NCBI GenBank assembly: GCA_002150815.3
Contig: NDFF03000035.1
Coordinates: forward strand, 248,001-312,000
DNA: 64,000 nt
Direction of reading: 5' to 3'
Source: Grammothele lineata
Lineage: Eukaryota > Basidiomycota > Agaricomycetes > Polyporales > Polyporaceae
Shown in pieces: positions 23,776 through 34,670 of the stretch. A program made the translations under genes and the position numbers. Position 1 is the first letter of the stretch. The number at the start of each line of letters is the position of its first letter. The notes beneath the pieces are model-generated. The model was not told where the DNA came from, did no database searches, and saw nothing but the letters and a program-made list of their open reading frames with translations.

Positions 23776-24555
23776 CTAATGCGAGTTCGACAAGGGCCGT
23801 GCGCCAGTCATCTGCTGTGCCTGGGACTCCTGGAGCGCAGATGGATCGCGCGGCCACGAGATCGAGAGCATGCCCTCAGCGAGGACACTGCGGATGTGCA
23901 CAGCCTGTCGCCACAGACACACAAGTCAGTTTCGGGCCCCATATACAGAACACTCGCACAAGGTGCCACTCACATTCATGCCGGGGGGTAGGCGTATCTC
24001 CCGACGGAACTTGCCATACTTGATCTCTTGCACACGGTAGAGCGCGGAGAGCGCTGTGTCCTCCGCCGACTCAGCAGCGCCCCCCACTCCCGCCCTCGGT
24101 TCCGATGGCGAGGGCGCGGGGTTAGTGCTGTTGTGGGGAGTGGCACGCGTGGTGGTGGTGTGCAGCCCCGGTCCCGTGCGCGAGCCCTCGACGATGAGCT
24201 GGTCGTTCTCGATGCGCACGGAGAGCTGTTCAACTTTCATGCCCGGGACCTCTAGGACGGCGGTAATGTAAGGAGAGTTCGGGTCGTCGCAAAGGTCCAT
24301 CCTGGGAAACTCAAGGTCAGCGACCAGAAATGCGTATGAGAAAGGCGCATATACACACCTCGAGAGAAATATCTCTGCCTTCTTCCGCTGAATCATCTGA
24401 GCCTTCAGGCGAAGGAACTCTCTGGCCAGGAGGCGATCGATATTCTTGTACCTCGGGTCCTCGCCATCGAGCATCTTGCGCGCCTTTGACATCGACAGAC
24501 GAGAGGTTGAGGAAAGTGTAGAGGCGTGATGGAATGTCGTATACTGAGGAGACAT
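23776..24555 (-). CDS. Hsp20 / alpha-crystallin-like protein (copy 1)
   Basis: Small heat-shock-type chaperone, expected to hold unfolding proteins in soluble oligomers. Three exons. Exon 1 encodes MSPQYTTFHHASTL through RLKAQMIQRKKAEIFLSR, a helical basic N-terminal region. Exon 2 starts MDLCDDPNSPYITAVLEVPG and carries the alpha-crystallin strands VEQLSVRIENDQLIVEGSR, a Thr/Pro/Ala-rich insert of about 50 residues, and EIKYGKFRREIRLPPGMN. Exon 3 encodes AVHIRSVLAEGMLSISWPRD and ends at LSNSH. The GML motif that closes the domain is present. The start at 24555 fits a TATA box 68 bp upstream; the frame stays open further 5' to 24900, but that part is unlike the family. Both introns match the phase and position of those in copy 2 at 28335-29080. 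Confidence 0.85.
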
Positions 24556-24622
24556 GAAGAACAGGCGGCGGGAAGTAGGATGGTGTAGACGGTGGCGGAC
24601 CCCGGCCGGAGAGGGCGCCCGG

Positions 24623-24629
24623 TTATATA
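24623..24629 (-). promoter_or_regulatory. TATA box of Hsp20 copy 1
   Basis: TATATAA on the minus strand, 68 bp upstream of the ATG at 24555. Heat-shock genes commonly keep a TATA box, so this supports the chosen start. Confidence 0.55.
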
Positions 24630-24756
24630 CGATCGGAAGTGCCGAAAAATGCTGTAGATCGGGCGCGGGATCTGACCATCTCACAAAGGACGGATCCCCT
24701 CTTTGGGCCGGTGCTCCAACGGCTGGTCTGTACCTGGAGCGCACTCGATTGGTCAA

Positions 24757-24768
24757 TTCGGGAAGTTC
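24757..24768 (-). promoter_or_regulatory. heat-shock-element-like sequence
   Basis: TTCGGGAAGTTC: a correct TTCnnGAA pair followed by a third TTC one base too close for a perfect element. It lies about 200 bp upstream of the Hsp20 ATG, next to ATTGGTCAAT, which contains a CCAAT box on the minus strand. Binding by Hsf1 is inferred. Confidence 0.35.
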
Positions 24769-26124
24769 GGGATGACTCGACTCCCTCCTCGGGGTCAAAA
24801 TCGTGCGCGACCCGCGCACAACATACGCGGCGCGGCTTACTAGCGCGTCCTGTCCACCGTGTCGTGAGCCGCACAGAAAGTCGATGAGCAAGCGTGGCAT
24901 GACCGGATGACCCGCCGCGGAGGTGAGTAAGACCCGTCGCGAATTCGCCTCCGGAGCGGTGTTGCTTACGGCGCTTGACTTTCCCCGGGATGGTCATGGC
25001 TGTGCACTGTCTCCGAGACGCCCAGCCCCACGCCGTGGAAGACGCCAGGCCTGCCGCGAGCACCCAGCCACGGCGAGTCTCCAGTCTGTCAAGGAGAGCA
25101 AATCAGACTGACCGTCGCGCTACCCCACAAATTCTGTGTACAGGCTCCTCCGCAGTCGCATGCCCCGCAGACGCGGCGGATGGATACACAACCCGCTTTC
25201 ACATGCGCCGCCTCGTCCGCGACTCTGCACCCGCGAACGGCGAACGACGGCCTGCGTAGTCAGCGACGGCTGAACATCGAAACGCTTGAGACACGCCCCT
25301 CGGGGTGCTGTTGAACTGGCGCAGTCTGCCCGGACATCGCAAACTGAGTAGTGTTCCGAGCGTCACGGCGTACTCCGCTCGGAATACCGTTTGGACAGCG
25401 GAGGTGCGGCCGATGAAACCGGAACTCTCACTATGGTAATCGGACATCCTTAGATTCGTAAGATGAAAGAGAGTTCCTGACGCACGAAAGCCGAGGCGGA
25501 CGCAGTCCTCATCGGAACACAATTTTGAGCCCTACGCGCCACATCGACACGAGCCTCCGGCCGGAATCAGCACACATATCACATTTGTAGGAGACGGACG
25601 ATATGAATTCTCAGCCATAGGCTCACAAAAAAAGTGACCATGGTGGCACCTCGAGGCGTACCGCGAGTCCGCAGCACGAAGCGTTCTTTCTGACTCGAGA
25701 ATAGGGGCTTGAACATGTGCACGGCATGTCGACGCGTCAAGCCATACGGCCGAACAAAGATTTTTGAATCGACTGCCGCTCTGACTCGTAGCTGGCGGGG
25801 ATGAATGCAAGGAGCGGAATAATGATAGTGGAAGCATACGTGTCCTGCAGCCGTACACATGACAGCCGACGTGCTAGATCCGGATCCCGAAAGGCAACTT
25901 TCCATGCCCGCCTACGCGCAACAGCCCACACGCAGCGCTGCATATTGGCTCCAGAGACACAACGCGTCACGTCGAGTCAGCGCCGAGCTGGAAGACAGAC
26001 AAGCAGTTTCCCTCCGGTGTCTATTGCCACCGAGCGGTGAGACACAACCCGACACAGGCCATAATACGCATACGCACTGTATCTGCCAGCCCGCGCCGAC
26101 ACATAGCAGCGATGACTCTGCCTA

Positions 26125-26256
26125 CTACTGCGCCGCGTTCGAGTTCTGTGCGAGGTGCCGCGCGTTGACGGCGACGAAGTGGTAGGCGACTACGGTGAGC
26201 ATCGCCAGCATGCCGAGCGAGTTCGCGAGGTTGTAGAGCGTGACGTGGGTGATCAT
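26125..26256 (-). CDS. OST4: Ost4-like oligosaccharyltransferase mini-subunit
   Basis: A 43-residue single-span membrane protein, MITHVTLYNLANSLGMLAML at the start and YHFVAVNARHL after the span. Ost4 of the oligosaccharyltransferase complex is about 36 residues in yeast, begins MI, and has Leu..Leu-Ala..Gly..Met..Val-Tyr-His spaced as here; it ties Stt3 to Ost3/Ost6 in the ER membrane during N-glycosylation. The short C-terminal tail NARHLAQNSNAAQ is longer than in yeast. Nine bases before the ATG lies a good acceptor (TTGCAG), so an intron either sits in the 5' leader or joins a short upstream exon that would add residues; Ost4 is normally not extended, so I start at MITH. It shares a 291-bp divergent promoter region with QCR8. 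Confidence 0.72.
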   Translation of the reverse strand: MITHVTLYNLANSLGMLAMLTVVAYHFVAVNARHLAQNSNAAQ

Positions 26257-26547
26257 ATTGGGACTGCAACGCAACAACGACGAGAAAGACCAAGTAAGCA
26301 AGAAAGCACACAAGACGCGAAGGCGACAAAGGAACGGGAGGATGGACAGACCTGACGTCGTGGTCGCCGCCAACGGTGTTGTTTGCGCGTGTTTGGCGCT
26401 CCCGCACTCGGGATGAGCTGGGCGCTGCCGGCGTCGCGCTCGCGGACTCGCCCGATCCTCGCCAACGCTGTCCTTTCCTCTGTACTCCTTACCCCACCCT
26501 CCACAACACCCGTTGCTTGTTTTGTGTAACGCCGAAAGTCTGCGACA

Positions 26548-27282
26548 ATGAGGCCCACGGAGATCCGCCGCAGCGAAATGCCTGGCCGTGAGTATCCTAC
26601 TGCCGTTTTGTCACGTTCTGCATGAATCTGACATGGACATGGCTTGTAGCCAAGGTCTACGTGAGTACAAGCCTTTTATGATTGCGAATTGCCGGCATAT
26701 GGAAGAGACCCTTTGTATGGGAGATGTGGACAACGATTGCTGTGGGATGTTGGCCAAACCCAGTGCTGACCTTGCACGGATTGTAGAACATCTGGTGGGG
26801 CGGCAAGGGTACGCAGGAGCAGAAGGGTCTTGTCACCTACAGTACGTCTTCAAACCTCTCTTAATACTCTATCTCTCTAACGATGTTCGTGTGGCTGCCT
26901 CCGCCCACTTCCGACCCGATACGCGCCTTCGCGCCCTTTTCTCGCCGACTTCCAGGCCTCTCGCCCTTCCGGCAACGCGCCGCGAAGAACATGTTCAAGA
27001 ACTACATCTTCAACGGCTACCGCCGCCTCTCCGGCGAGCTCGTCTACTGGTCGATCCCCTTCGCGTTCGGTGCGTATCCTTATCACATGTACCCTTATCC
27101 CCTCTCCCAAGCTTCGATTTCCCTGTCTCCTTTGGCGTGTAGCCACCCTTTCCCTCGTGCATCCCGCGCTGACTTCTGTATACTACTTTCCAGGCTACGC
27201 CGTGTACGCGTGGGCAAAGAAGCACGACGCGTGGCAAAACAGCAAGGCGGCGCACGTCGCGGGCGGCCACGCCGAGCACTAA
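26548..27282 (+). CDS. QCR8: cytochrome bc1 complex subunit 8 (Qcr8/UQCRQ)
   Basis: Small inner-membrane subunit of respiratory complex III. Five exons give 102 residues: 26548-26587, 26650-26660 (only 11 nt), 26787-26841, 26956-27069 and 27194-27282. The protein starts MRPTEIRRSEMPGPKVYNIW, continues WGGKGTQEQKGLVTYSLSPF, then RQRAAKNMFKNYIFNGYRRL, the membrane span ELVYWSIPFAFGYAVYAWAK, and ends KKHDAWQNSKAAHV plus a short tail. The KQKG-like segment, the FNGYRR motif and the single span followed by a basic tail are as in fungal Qcr8. Frame is kept at every junction. Divergent from OST4. Confidence 0.93.
26650..26660 (+). other. 11-nt micro-exon of QCR8
   Basis: CCAAGGTCTAC lies between a TTGTAG acceptor and a GTGAGT donor. 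It completes the codon for Pro and adds Lys-Val-Tyr, giving the conserved PKVYN of fungal Qcr8. Leaving it out shifts the frame. Confidence 0.85.
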
Positions 27283-28334
27283 GGCCGGCCTCTACGGTGT
27301 ACACAGCTTAGAACGGAATCCTCGGCGTATCCTGTAGAGCCCCGGTGTCCCTAATCCACGTTCTTTCGGCCTTACTCTGCCTCTCGTGCACCGAGTTCCA
27401 CCCCGATAGCTGCGGCACGCGGCTAAAGTCTGTGTGTTCTAGGTCTGATTCCCTCCGAGTGCGGCCAGGGTGTCCCTCTCGAGCCGCAGGCCACAGTCCT
27501 AGCAGTCATAGTACAGGTACGCCCACAATTCCTGTGGATGCGGCAGCACCTGTGCTTGTAGGTATACGGCTGCGAAGTGGGGAGAAGAAGGCTGCGGTCC
27601 CGCCCCGTTTGCCTCGTTGCTGCAGCGTGTTGGTTGGCCTCTGCGGAGATACTGCCAGTCGATTTAACTTTCCTCAGCCGCTTCGGGTACAAGATTCCTG
27701 CGTATCTGAGGTCGCTGGATACTTGACACTCTAAGTCATGTGTGGAGTCAGAATGTCAGAATGTGCCGCGTGGACTGACCAGACTTGTTTCGCGGGCTTC
27801 TGGCCTAAAGGCCTCAAGGCCTCACCGAGAAGGCGTGAACATCGCTAACACCTATATGCCAGTCTTCGCCATCATCCAAACAAACTTACAGACCTCTGCC
27901 GCCATCCACGCAACATCCACGCGAGTTCTCCCTCCACTGACTCGCCGTAGCTGTGCCTCGATAACCCGTGCCCGCGCCTGTGCTCCTGCAGGCTCCTGCC
28001 CACTGCCCAGCACTTCGGCGCCTAATTTCACCCCCGCGCGGCGTCTGCCGTAACCTCGAGTCATCTTCGCGCTGGAAGGCCGCCAGCTGTGGCGGTGGGC
28101 TCGACTCCTTCATTCCTCACCCGCTGGGGCGTGAGTCAAGATGGACGATGAGTTTGGGCGGCGGGATAAAAGCTCGGGATGTTGCGGGATGGGTTTTACC
28201 CCCTCGCCTCCCCCCGTCTCCTCTGCTAGCTCAAGCCTTCCCCCCCTTGTCAGAAGTTTCTCAAGTCTCTACTCCAAGTCTTAAGCAGCGAACAGCCCCA
28301 TTCGCTACCCTCCTAGTTACAGAATAAGATCAAG
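27283..28334. other. intergenic, promoter of Hsp20 copy 2
   Basis: QCR8 3' flank and the upstream region of the plus-strand Hsp20 gene. No other gene supported. An ATAAAAG motif near 28166 and a heat-shock-like element at 28252-28261 are the only notable sites. Confidence 0.45.
28252..28261 (+). promoter_or_regulatory. heat-shock-element-like sequence
   Basis: AGAAGTTTCT is an exact nGAAnnTTCn pair; the next five bases (TCAAG) only partly match a third unit. It lies about 75-85 bp upstream of the Hsp20 copy 2 ATG. Confidence 0.35.
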
Positions 28335-29080
28335 ATGGCCCCTCGCATGACCCGCTCTAAGTTTGTGTCCGCGCTCGAGAAACGGCTCGGACGCACCCTG
28401 ACCGACAACGAGACAATGAGGCTCGCGGCCTGTGCGCGCGCGGCGAGGCTCTGGCGTGAACAGAAGCATATTTATAAGCCGAGGTAAGTTTGCTATATCA
28501 GACAATCACTCATTTGCTGACGTTGTGGCTATCTCCAGGATGGAACTGCACGACGACGGGGAAAGCCGGCGCGTCACGGCGCTGTTCGAGCTGCCCGGCC
28601 TGCGCCCGGACGAGGTCTCGGTCGACGTCGTCGACGGCCGGCTCATCGTCGGGGGCGAGCGCCGGCCGTTCGGCGCCGCGCCGTCCGAGCAGGCGAAGCA
28701 GCGGCTTTCCGGGGACAAGCAAATGCACGTCGTCTTGCGCTCCGACCGGGGTGGTTCTTTGGCCGTCGGGCAAGAGGGCGCAGCGATGCAAGTCCGCGAG
28801 CTCAAGTATGGCTTTTTCCGCCGCGTTGTCGCTGTGCCCGATGGATGCACGGTGAGCGGTTTTACCCGGAGTGGATACATGGGAAGAAGAACGCTAACGA
28901 GACGTTCGTTCGTAGACCTCGGACCTGGAGGCAGTCATGGAAAACGGAATGCTCAGCGTCTCATGGCCGAGGGACCCCCTCGTGGACCTCTTCGAGGAGA
29001 CCACCCATATCTCGAATGTCAGTCACGCCCGTTCCGCGCAGGAGGACTCTATGGATTCCGTCAAGATGTCGATGGATTAG
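28335..29080 (+). CDS. Hsp20 / alpha-crystallin-like protein (copy 2)
   Basis: Second small heat-shock-type protein, 208 residues in three exons (28335-28483, 28539-28851, 28916-29080). The N-terminal exon is MAPRMTRSKFVSALEKRLGR to a basic end EQKHIYKPR. Exon 2 opens MELHDDGESRRVTALFELPG and carries DEVSVDVVDGRLIVGGERR and VRELKYGFFRRVVAVPDGC. Exon 3 holds LEAVMENGMLSVSWPRD and an acidic tail ending SVKMSMD. The domain order, both intron positions and the SWPRD end match copy 1 at 23776-24555, so the two are paralogs, here on opposite strands with OST4 and QCR8 between them. Its substrate-binding insert is shorter and rich in Gly, Ser and Gln. Confidence 0.85.
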
Positions 29081-29452
29081 CTCTGTGTCTGGATTGTTGG
29101 TTTTGGATGTACTACCCCCCGCTCTTCGAATATGCTATTGCATCATTTATTGGACTTGCGCTGTGTGACCCGGGTGTGAGTGCGATCTTGGACCTACAGC
29201 TGTCCATATTTACGCGAGCGACTCACGGCGGCCTCGAGGCCGTGTTCCCTCGGACCTCGAGGCTTGCCTGGGCTCCAGGCTATGAGCGTAAGTAAAAGGC
29301 CGGGGAGACCGAGGAGAGGCCGAGGAGCGGGAAGAGCGCGAAAGATGATCGTTATCTAGCCGCGATAGGATTGGCCGAGGGAGCTGGGGTCGCGCCGGGC
29401 CGCTGATCACGATGCAGCGAGTGACTCGCGACGACGACGATTGGGTTTGGGC
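29081..29452. other. intergenic, ThrRS promoter region
   Basis: Between Hsp20 copy 2 and the threonyl-tRNA synthetase. It contains a palindromic core CGGCCTCGAGGCCG near 29227 just past the Hsp20 gene. Nothing else recognised. Confidence 0.45.
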
Positions 29453-32400
29453 ATGCTCGCCCTGCATCGATTGCTCGTCCCTCGCTCTCCGTACATACAT
29501 CCTCTCCGCGCACACGCCCTCGTCCGATACTGCTCTCACGCGCACGCTCATCCGCACCACCACCACCACCACCACCACCACCACCCTCATCGTCTCCAGA
29601 AACTCGGCGACCAGCAGCGCACGATGACGACCCCGGTCGCGTCTACCTCCCAGCCCGCGCAGCTCCCCGCGCTCGATGCGCCCCACCAGGACACCCCCGC
29701 GAAGAAGGGCAAGGACAAGAAAGTAAAGGAGGCCGCGTCTGGCCACCCTCTCGAGGTCTGTCGCGCGCCCCGCTGTCTCTCGCTCCGGACGTCGTCTGAC
29801 GTCTTTGCTCTCGCTCTTCTTGTAACCATCCTGGCTTTGGCTCGTATCCGACGCAGCTCAACCCCCCGCCCGAGTTCTTTGAGCACCGCCTGAAAATCTT
29901 TGAGAAACTCAAGGCCGAACACGACGAGTGGATTAAGAGTGAGTCTCATCCCTCTTCCCGCTGTTCGCGCGTTGTCTCTGACGACTTCTTGGACATGCAG
30001 ACCAGCCCCGGCAGGAAATTGCCATCACGCTCCCGGATGGCTCAGAACGTAAAGGGACCAGCTGGGAGACGAGTCCGATGGACATTGCGAAGCAGATTTC
30101 GCAGGGCCTGGCCGACCGTGCTGTCATTGCAAAGGTGAGTCAGCTTTTGAGTCAGACGTGTCAGGGCGTATGGCGTATGGTCGAGGATTCTGTATGCGGG
30201 ATTTACATACGGTCGTATGGGTGAAAGCCACGTCTCACCGGGGTATCCTCGCGCGAGACGAAGAATAGGCCGTTTTTGTCGGTTTTTCCTGGCATTGCTT
30301 GTTTATTCACGGATCGGATGAATGGTTGCATACGTGCAATAGTGGAGGCGTGAGGATGAGCAAATTGGATCTTATGAATCTCATGGGTGCCTTGGTCATT
30401 GGAAAAGAGCGCCGGAAGCGCGTCGCAGATGCGCACGATACCCTGTGAATTCGTCGCAAAACGGGTCTGCCGAAATCCTTCTTCTGCGTTGTGTAGAGGT
30501 AGTCCGTGCTCCTGTCTCCTTTTGTTGCCGTTCTCCCTTCCTCCCGCCGTTATAACGCTCAACACCTCTCCCCCAGGTCAATGGCGAGCTATGGGATCTC
30601 GAGCGTCCCCTGGAGGGCTCATGCTCACTAGCAATCCTCACTTTCGATGACGCGGAAGGTGAGTTGTACACTATATGCGCCAAATCCCTTCATGACGTCG
30701 TCCCTCAGGCAAGAAGGTCTTCTGGCACTCTTCCGCGCACGTTCTCGGCGAGGCCTCGGAGCGCCATTACGGCTGCCACCTCTGCTTGGGACCCCCGACG
30801 GATGACGGCTTCTTCTACGAGATGGCCATTGCTGACCGGTAAGCGCTAAGCAGTGGACGTTAGGGCACGTTGGTCTAACCCGCCCATTTCCAGGCCAGTT
30901 GCCAGCACGGATTACCCCGCCCTCGAGAAGGTCGCGGACATGGCCATCCGGGAGAAGCAAAAGTTCGAGCGGCTTGTGGTCCCGAAGGAGACGCTCCTCG
31001 AGATGTTCGCGGTATGCACCATCCCACTTTCTCGCTCTCGTCGTGGTCTCACCCCGTTTCCGCCGTCAGTATAACAAGTACAAGAAATACCTCATCGAGT
31101 CCAAAATCCCCGATGGCACTTCCACGACCGTGTACCGCTGTGGACCCATGGTCGACCTTTGTGTCGGCCCGCACATCCCCCACACTGGCAAGATCAAGGC
31201 TTTCATGATCACCAAGGTGAGTCTATTTAGCGCTTGGCTGTCCTATTGCTCAACGTGTGGCAGAACTCGGCGTCATATTTCCTCGGAGACGCCAACAATG
31301 ACTCGCTGCAGCGAGTATACGGTATCTCTTTCCCCGACAAAAAGCAGCTCACGGAGTACAAGGCGTTCTTGGCGGAGGCTGCTCGTCGTGACCACAGGAA
31401 GATCGCAAAGGTATGTTGTTATACTTAAGCTAGTTGGCTCGTCTAACGGGTTTGCATATAGGAGCAAGAATTGTTCTTCTTCAACGATCTCAGTCCAGGA
31501 AGTTGTTTCTTCCTACCGCACGGCACGCGCATTTATAATACGCTCATTGAGCTAATGCGGGTAGGTTTAACGCTTCCTGACGATCGCTCGCGTGCTGACA
31601 TTCTCTCTAGTCTGAATACTTCAAGCGCGGATACCAGGAAGGTGGGACTCATTGCATTCCATCTGCACTTTCTTTGCTGAGCATTCTTTAGTCATCTCGC
31701 CCAACATGTACAGCAGTAAGCTATGGGAGACGTCTGGGCACTGGGCCAACTACAAGGACGACATGTTCACGCTCGACGTCGAGAAGGAGAAGTGGGCGCT
31801 CAAGCCGATGAACTGCCCCGGGCACTGCCTCATCTTCGACTCGCGCGACCGGTCGTACAAGGAGCTGCCCATCCGCATGGCCGAGTTCGGCATTGTGCAC
31901 AGGAACGAGGCCTCGGGCGCGCTCACGGGTCTCACGCGTGTGAGGAGGTTCGTCCAGGACGATACCCACATTTTTTGCTTGCCCAACCAGGTGCGTCCGC
32001 GGTACGGACTGGCGAAGTTACAGAGACTGATAAGATACGTAGATCGAGGAGGAACTTTCGGGCCTGTTCGACTTCATGCAGCACGTCTATGGTCTCTTTG
32101 GTTTCGAGTTCGAGCTGGAGCTCTCCACCCGCCCCGAGAACTATCTCGGCGACCTCGAGACGTGGAACACGGCCGAGACGGTGAGCCCATTTGCTTTCTC
32201 CCTCCGCACATCGCACCCCCAACTCACCCCGCCCTGTCATCCCAGCAACTCAAGCAAGCGCTCGAGACCGCCTACCCGGGCAAGTGGGAGCTCAACCCGG
32301 GCGACGGCGCCTTCTACGGGCCCAAGATCGACATCAAGATCCGCGACGCGCTCAAGCGCTCCTTCCAGTGCGCGACGATCCAGCTCGACTTCCAGCTCCC

Positions 32401-33020
32401 CGAGCGCTTCAACCTCAAGTACCGCTCCGCGGACGAGGCGCCCGACGCGCCGCCGTCGAGGCCGGTCATCGTCCACCGCGCGATTCTGGGCTCGATGGAG
32501 AGGTTTATCGCGATCATTACGGAGCATTTTGCGGGCAAGTGGCCGTTTTGGTTGAGTCCGAGGCAGGTGCTAGTTGTACCCGTTGCGGTGCCTTACGTGA
32601 GTGTTCTTGTCGGAGGACGAGTCGGAATTGGGGATGGATGATACTGATGGGCGACCATTACAGCGCGAGTATGCGGTGGAGGTCACGGATAAGCTCACGA
32701 AGCTCGGGCTCTACGTCGACGTTGACAACGGGGAGAACACGCTCCCGAAAAAGATCCGTAACGGCGAGATCGCGCAGTACAACTTCATCCTCGGTGCGTT
32801 CCTTCCCTGTTCACATGCCACGTGTGAGTCGTGCTAATCGCTGTTTTCTCGATACTGCGCAGTGGTCGGCCAGGAGGAGCTCGATAGCCGCTCGGTCAAC
32901 GTGCGGAACCGGGACGACGTCGGCACCAAGGCGCGCACGGAGACGCTCCCGTTGGACGTGATCGCAGAGAAGTTGGTCGCGCTCAAGCAGACGCGGAGCA
33001 TCGCAAACAAGCTCGTGTAG
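29453..33020 (+). CDS. THS1: threonyl-tRNA synthetase, probably cytosolic and mitochondrial
   Basis: Class II aminoacyl-tRNA synthetase that charges tRNA-Thr. Exons read through a TGS domain ([20 protein letters not shown]), the editing domain ([40 protein letters not shown]), motif 2 and zinc ligands ([40 protein letters not shown]), motif 3 ([20 protein letters not shown]) and the anticodon-binding domain ([20 protein letters not shown]), ending RSIANKLV. About a dozen short introns. Two starts are possible. The ATG at 29624 ([21 protein letters not shown] at -3) gives the usual cytosolic form. An in-frame upstream ATG at 29453 adds 57 residues rich in Arg, His and Leu with no acidic residue before Asp53 ([20 protein letters not shown], then a run of ten His), which looks like a mitochondrial presequence. 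I give the longer form; the shorter one is the safer minimum. Confidence 0.92.
29624..29626 (+). other. alternative (cytosolic) start codon of ThrRS
   Basis: ATG with A at position -3, in frame with the upstream ATG at 29453 (G at -3). Initiation here skips the Arg/His-rich leader and gives a protein starting MTTPVAS. Confidence 0.6.
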
Positions 33021-33206
33021 AGGGCCTCTGTTATTGTCGTGCTAAACGTCGTGCCGGGGGGCGCATGTAGTATATCGGGGATAGGTAGAGTACCAGGTGT
33101 AGTGAGAGATCCATCTAGAAAGAAGTCCTGCCCTATTTTGGTGTTCGCGTTCGACCGTGCGCTTTTGTACCGCCTCTTTGATGAGGGCCCGAGCGGTCCA
33201 GACGCT

Positions 33207-34670
33207 TCATACATGGAACGTCTTCTGTCTGCATGAGAATATCTGCGTCAGCCAGTCCATGAACACACGCTGGAGTAAGAGAACACTCACATCCAAGGCA
33301 AGATATACATCCTCGTCGGCGACCACGGCAGCACCGGCTCCATAACCACGCCCGCCTCAAACAGCAAGAACACATACGTCGGCGCGAGCACGCTCACCCA
33401 CCCCACGACCCACACGTACCCCACCCACCTCCCTACCCTCGTACCCGCAAGGCGCGCGGCGGGCGTGCGCCGGAGGACGGCGAGCACGAGGTCTTCGAGG
33501 GAGATCGCGAGGGCGTTGAGGACGAAGAAGGGGACGGAGCGCCCGAGGTAGGACTCGTCGGAGCTGGGGCCCGGGGAGCCGAGCGCGAGGTCGCCGAGGC
33601 CGTGGATGAAGGCGGAGAGGAGGAAGGCGGTGTAAAGCTGGATTTGGGAGGAGAGGGTGCTGCCAGGGGAGGCGCGGAGGGTGCGCGCGGCGAGCTTGCC
33701 GAAGTGTTGGAAGTGCTGATGGGGGAGAGACGTGTTAGTGTGGGGGGGAGAGGAGGGTGAGGGTGAGGGAGGGACGTACGCGACGGAGATTTTGGTGCCA
33801 GGTGCGTCTGCAGGAGGGGTGTGCGCTATACGTCAGCCTACTGGTACCATGTACAGAAGAAGAGACGTCAGCGCACCCCCAGAGACGACGCAGCGTATAC
33901 GCGTCCGCCCACCGCCCAAACGTGTCCGGCCAGTCCTCGGGGCGGCTTAGCCCCAGCGCGACGGCAAGGAGGGAGGCGAGGACGGAGTACATTTTGAGGA
34001 TTGCGTAGGTATTGATAAGCTGCACGACCACGCAGGCGGAGCGAAATAGGTAACCAGAAAACCCGGGCGCAGTGGGTGCGACATCGTAGAGGTGGCGGTA
34101 GGGGTACATGAAGGCCTCAGTAAGGTCGACGAGCACTACGCTCGTGAGGAGCTGGAAGAGACGGCGCCGGAAGAACTGGGAGCGCGTTGGGAAGACGGGT
34201 GGGACGTTGCCGACCTATGTGAAGGTGATGGTGTCAGCAACGCTAGGCAGAGTGCATCGAGAGGAGAATGGTCATACCTGGACGTTCCAGCCAATGAGAC
34301 GATTGTTGCGAACTATGCACATGGCGTTATAGAGTCTCGTGAGGAGCGACCGCGCCGCGAGCGGTGAAGGTTCCTTGTCGTGTAAGTAGCGGAAGTCCTT
34401 CATGGGGTCTGTAAGCCAGACGAAGAGGATTGCATTGCAGAACGTGTTTCCGAACACCGCGCTGCCTACTGCGTAATTGTCGCGCGGGTTTCCCGTCGTG
34501 GTGCTTGTGAGGACGTAGAGGATATATCCGCAAAATCCTATGGAGGCGACCGCTTTGACGGGGAACGGGAGGTGAAGCGCGATGAGGACCGGGAGCAAGA
34601 GCTCGGGGAGGGCAAGGTGAAAGAGGGGCGAGAACGGCAGCCGTTCATCCAGATATGCAACGGCAGCCAT
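33207..34670 (-). CDS. wax-synthase-like membrane O-acyltransferase
   Basis: Polytopic membrane protein of the MBOAT/wax-synthase-like type common in basidiomycetes, some of which acylate terpenoids or fatty alcohols. The first exon begins MAAVAYLDERLPFSPLFHLA and is a run of hydrophobic segments (LPELLLPVLIALHLP, KAVASIGFCGYILYVLT). Later parts include WLTDPMKDFRYLHD, NVPPVFPTRSQFFRRRLFQL, the short catalytic-type segment RTWHQNLRR preceded by TLRRLWG, and SAFIHGLGDLALGS with the buried His expected in this superfamily. The last exon after an intron encodes IQKTFHV and the stop at 33207. Five or so introns. It ends 187 bp from the convergent ThrRS stop. Substrate not predictable. Confidence 0.75.

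Larger units (their letters stand above)
24556..26124. other. intergenic with Hsp20 promoter
   Basis: The left part is the promoter of the minus-strand Hsp20 gene (TATA and heat-shock-like elements listed separately). The middle, about 24900-26100, holds only unrecognised frames on both strands; the 146-aa minus frame at 24623-25063 overlaps promoter elements and is not supported. Confidence 0.45.

Noticed and set aside
29210..29746. 178-aa minus-strand frame with a poly-Val run
   Set aside because: The Val run is the complement of the CAC repeat in the ThrRS leader; no domain and no independent support.
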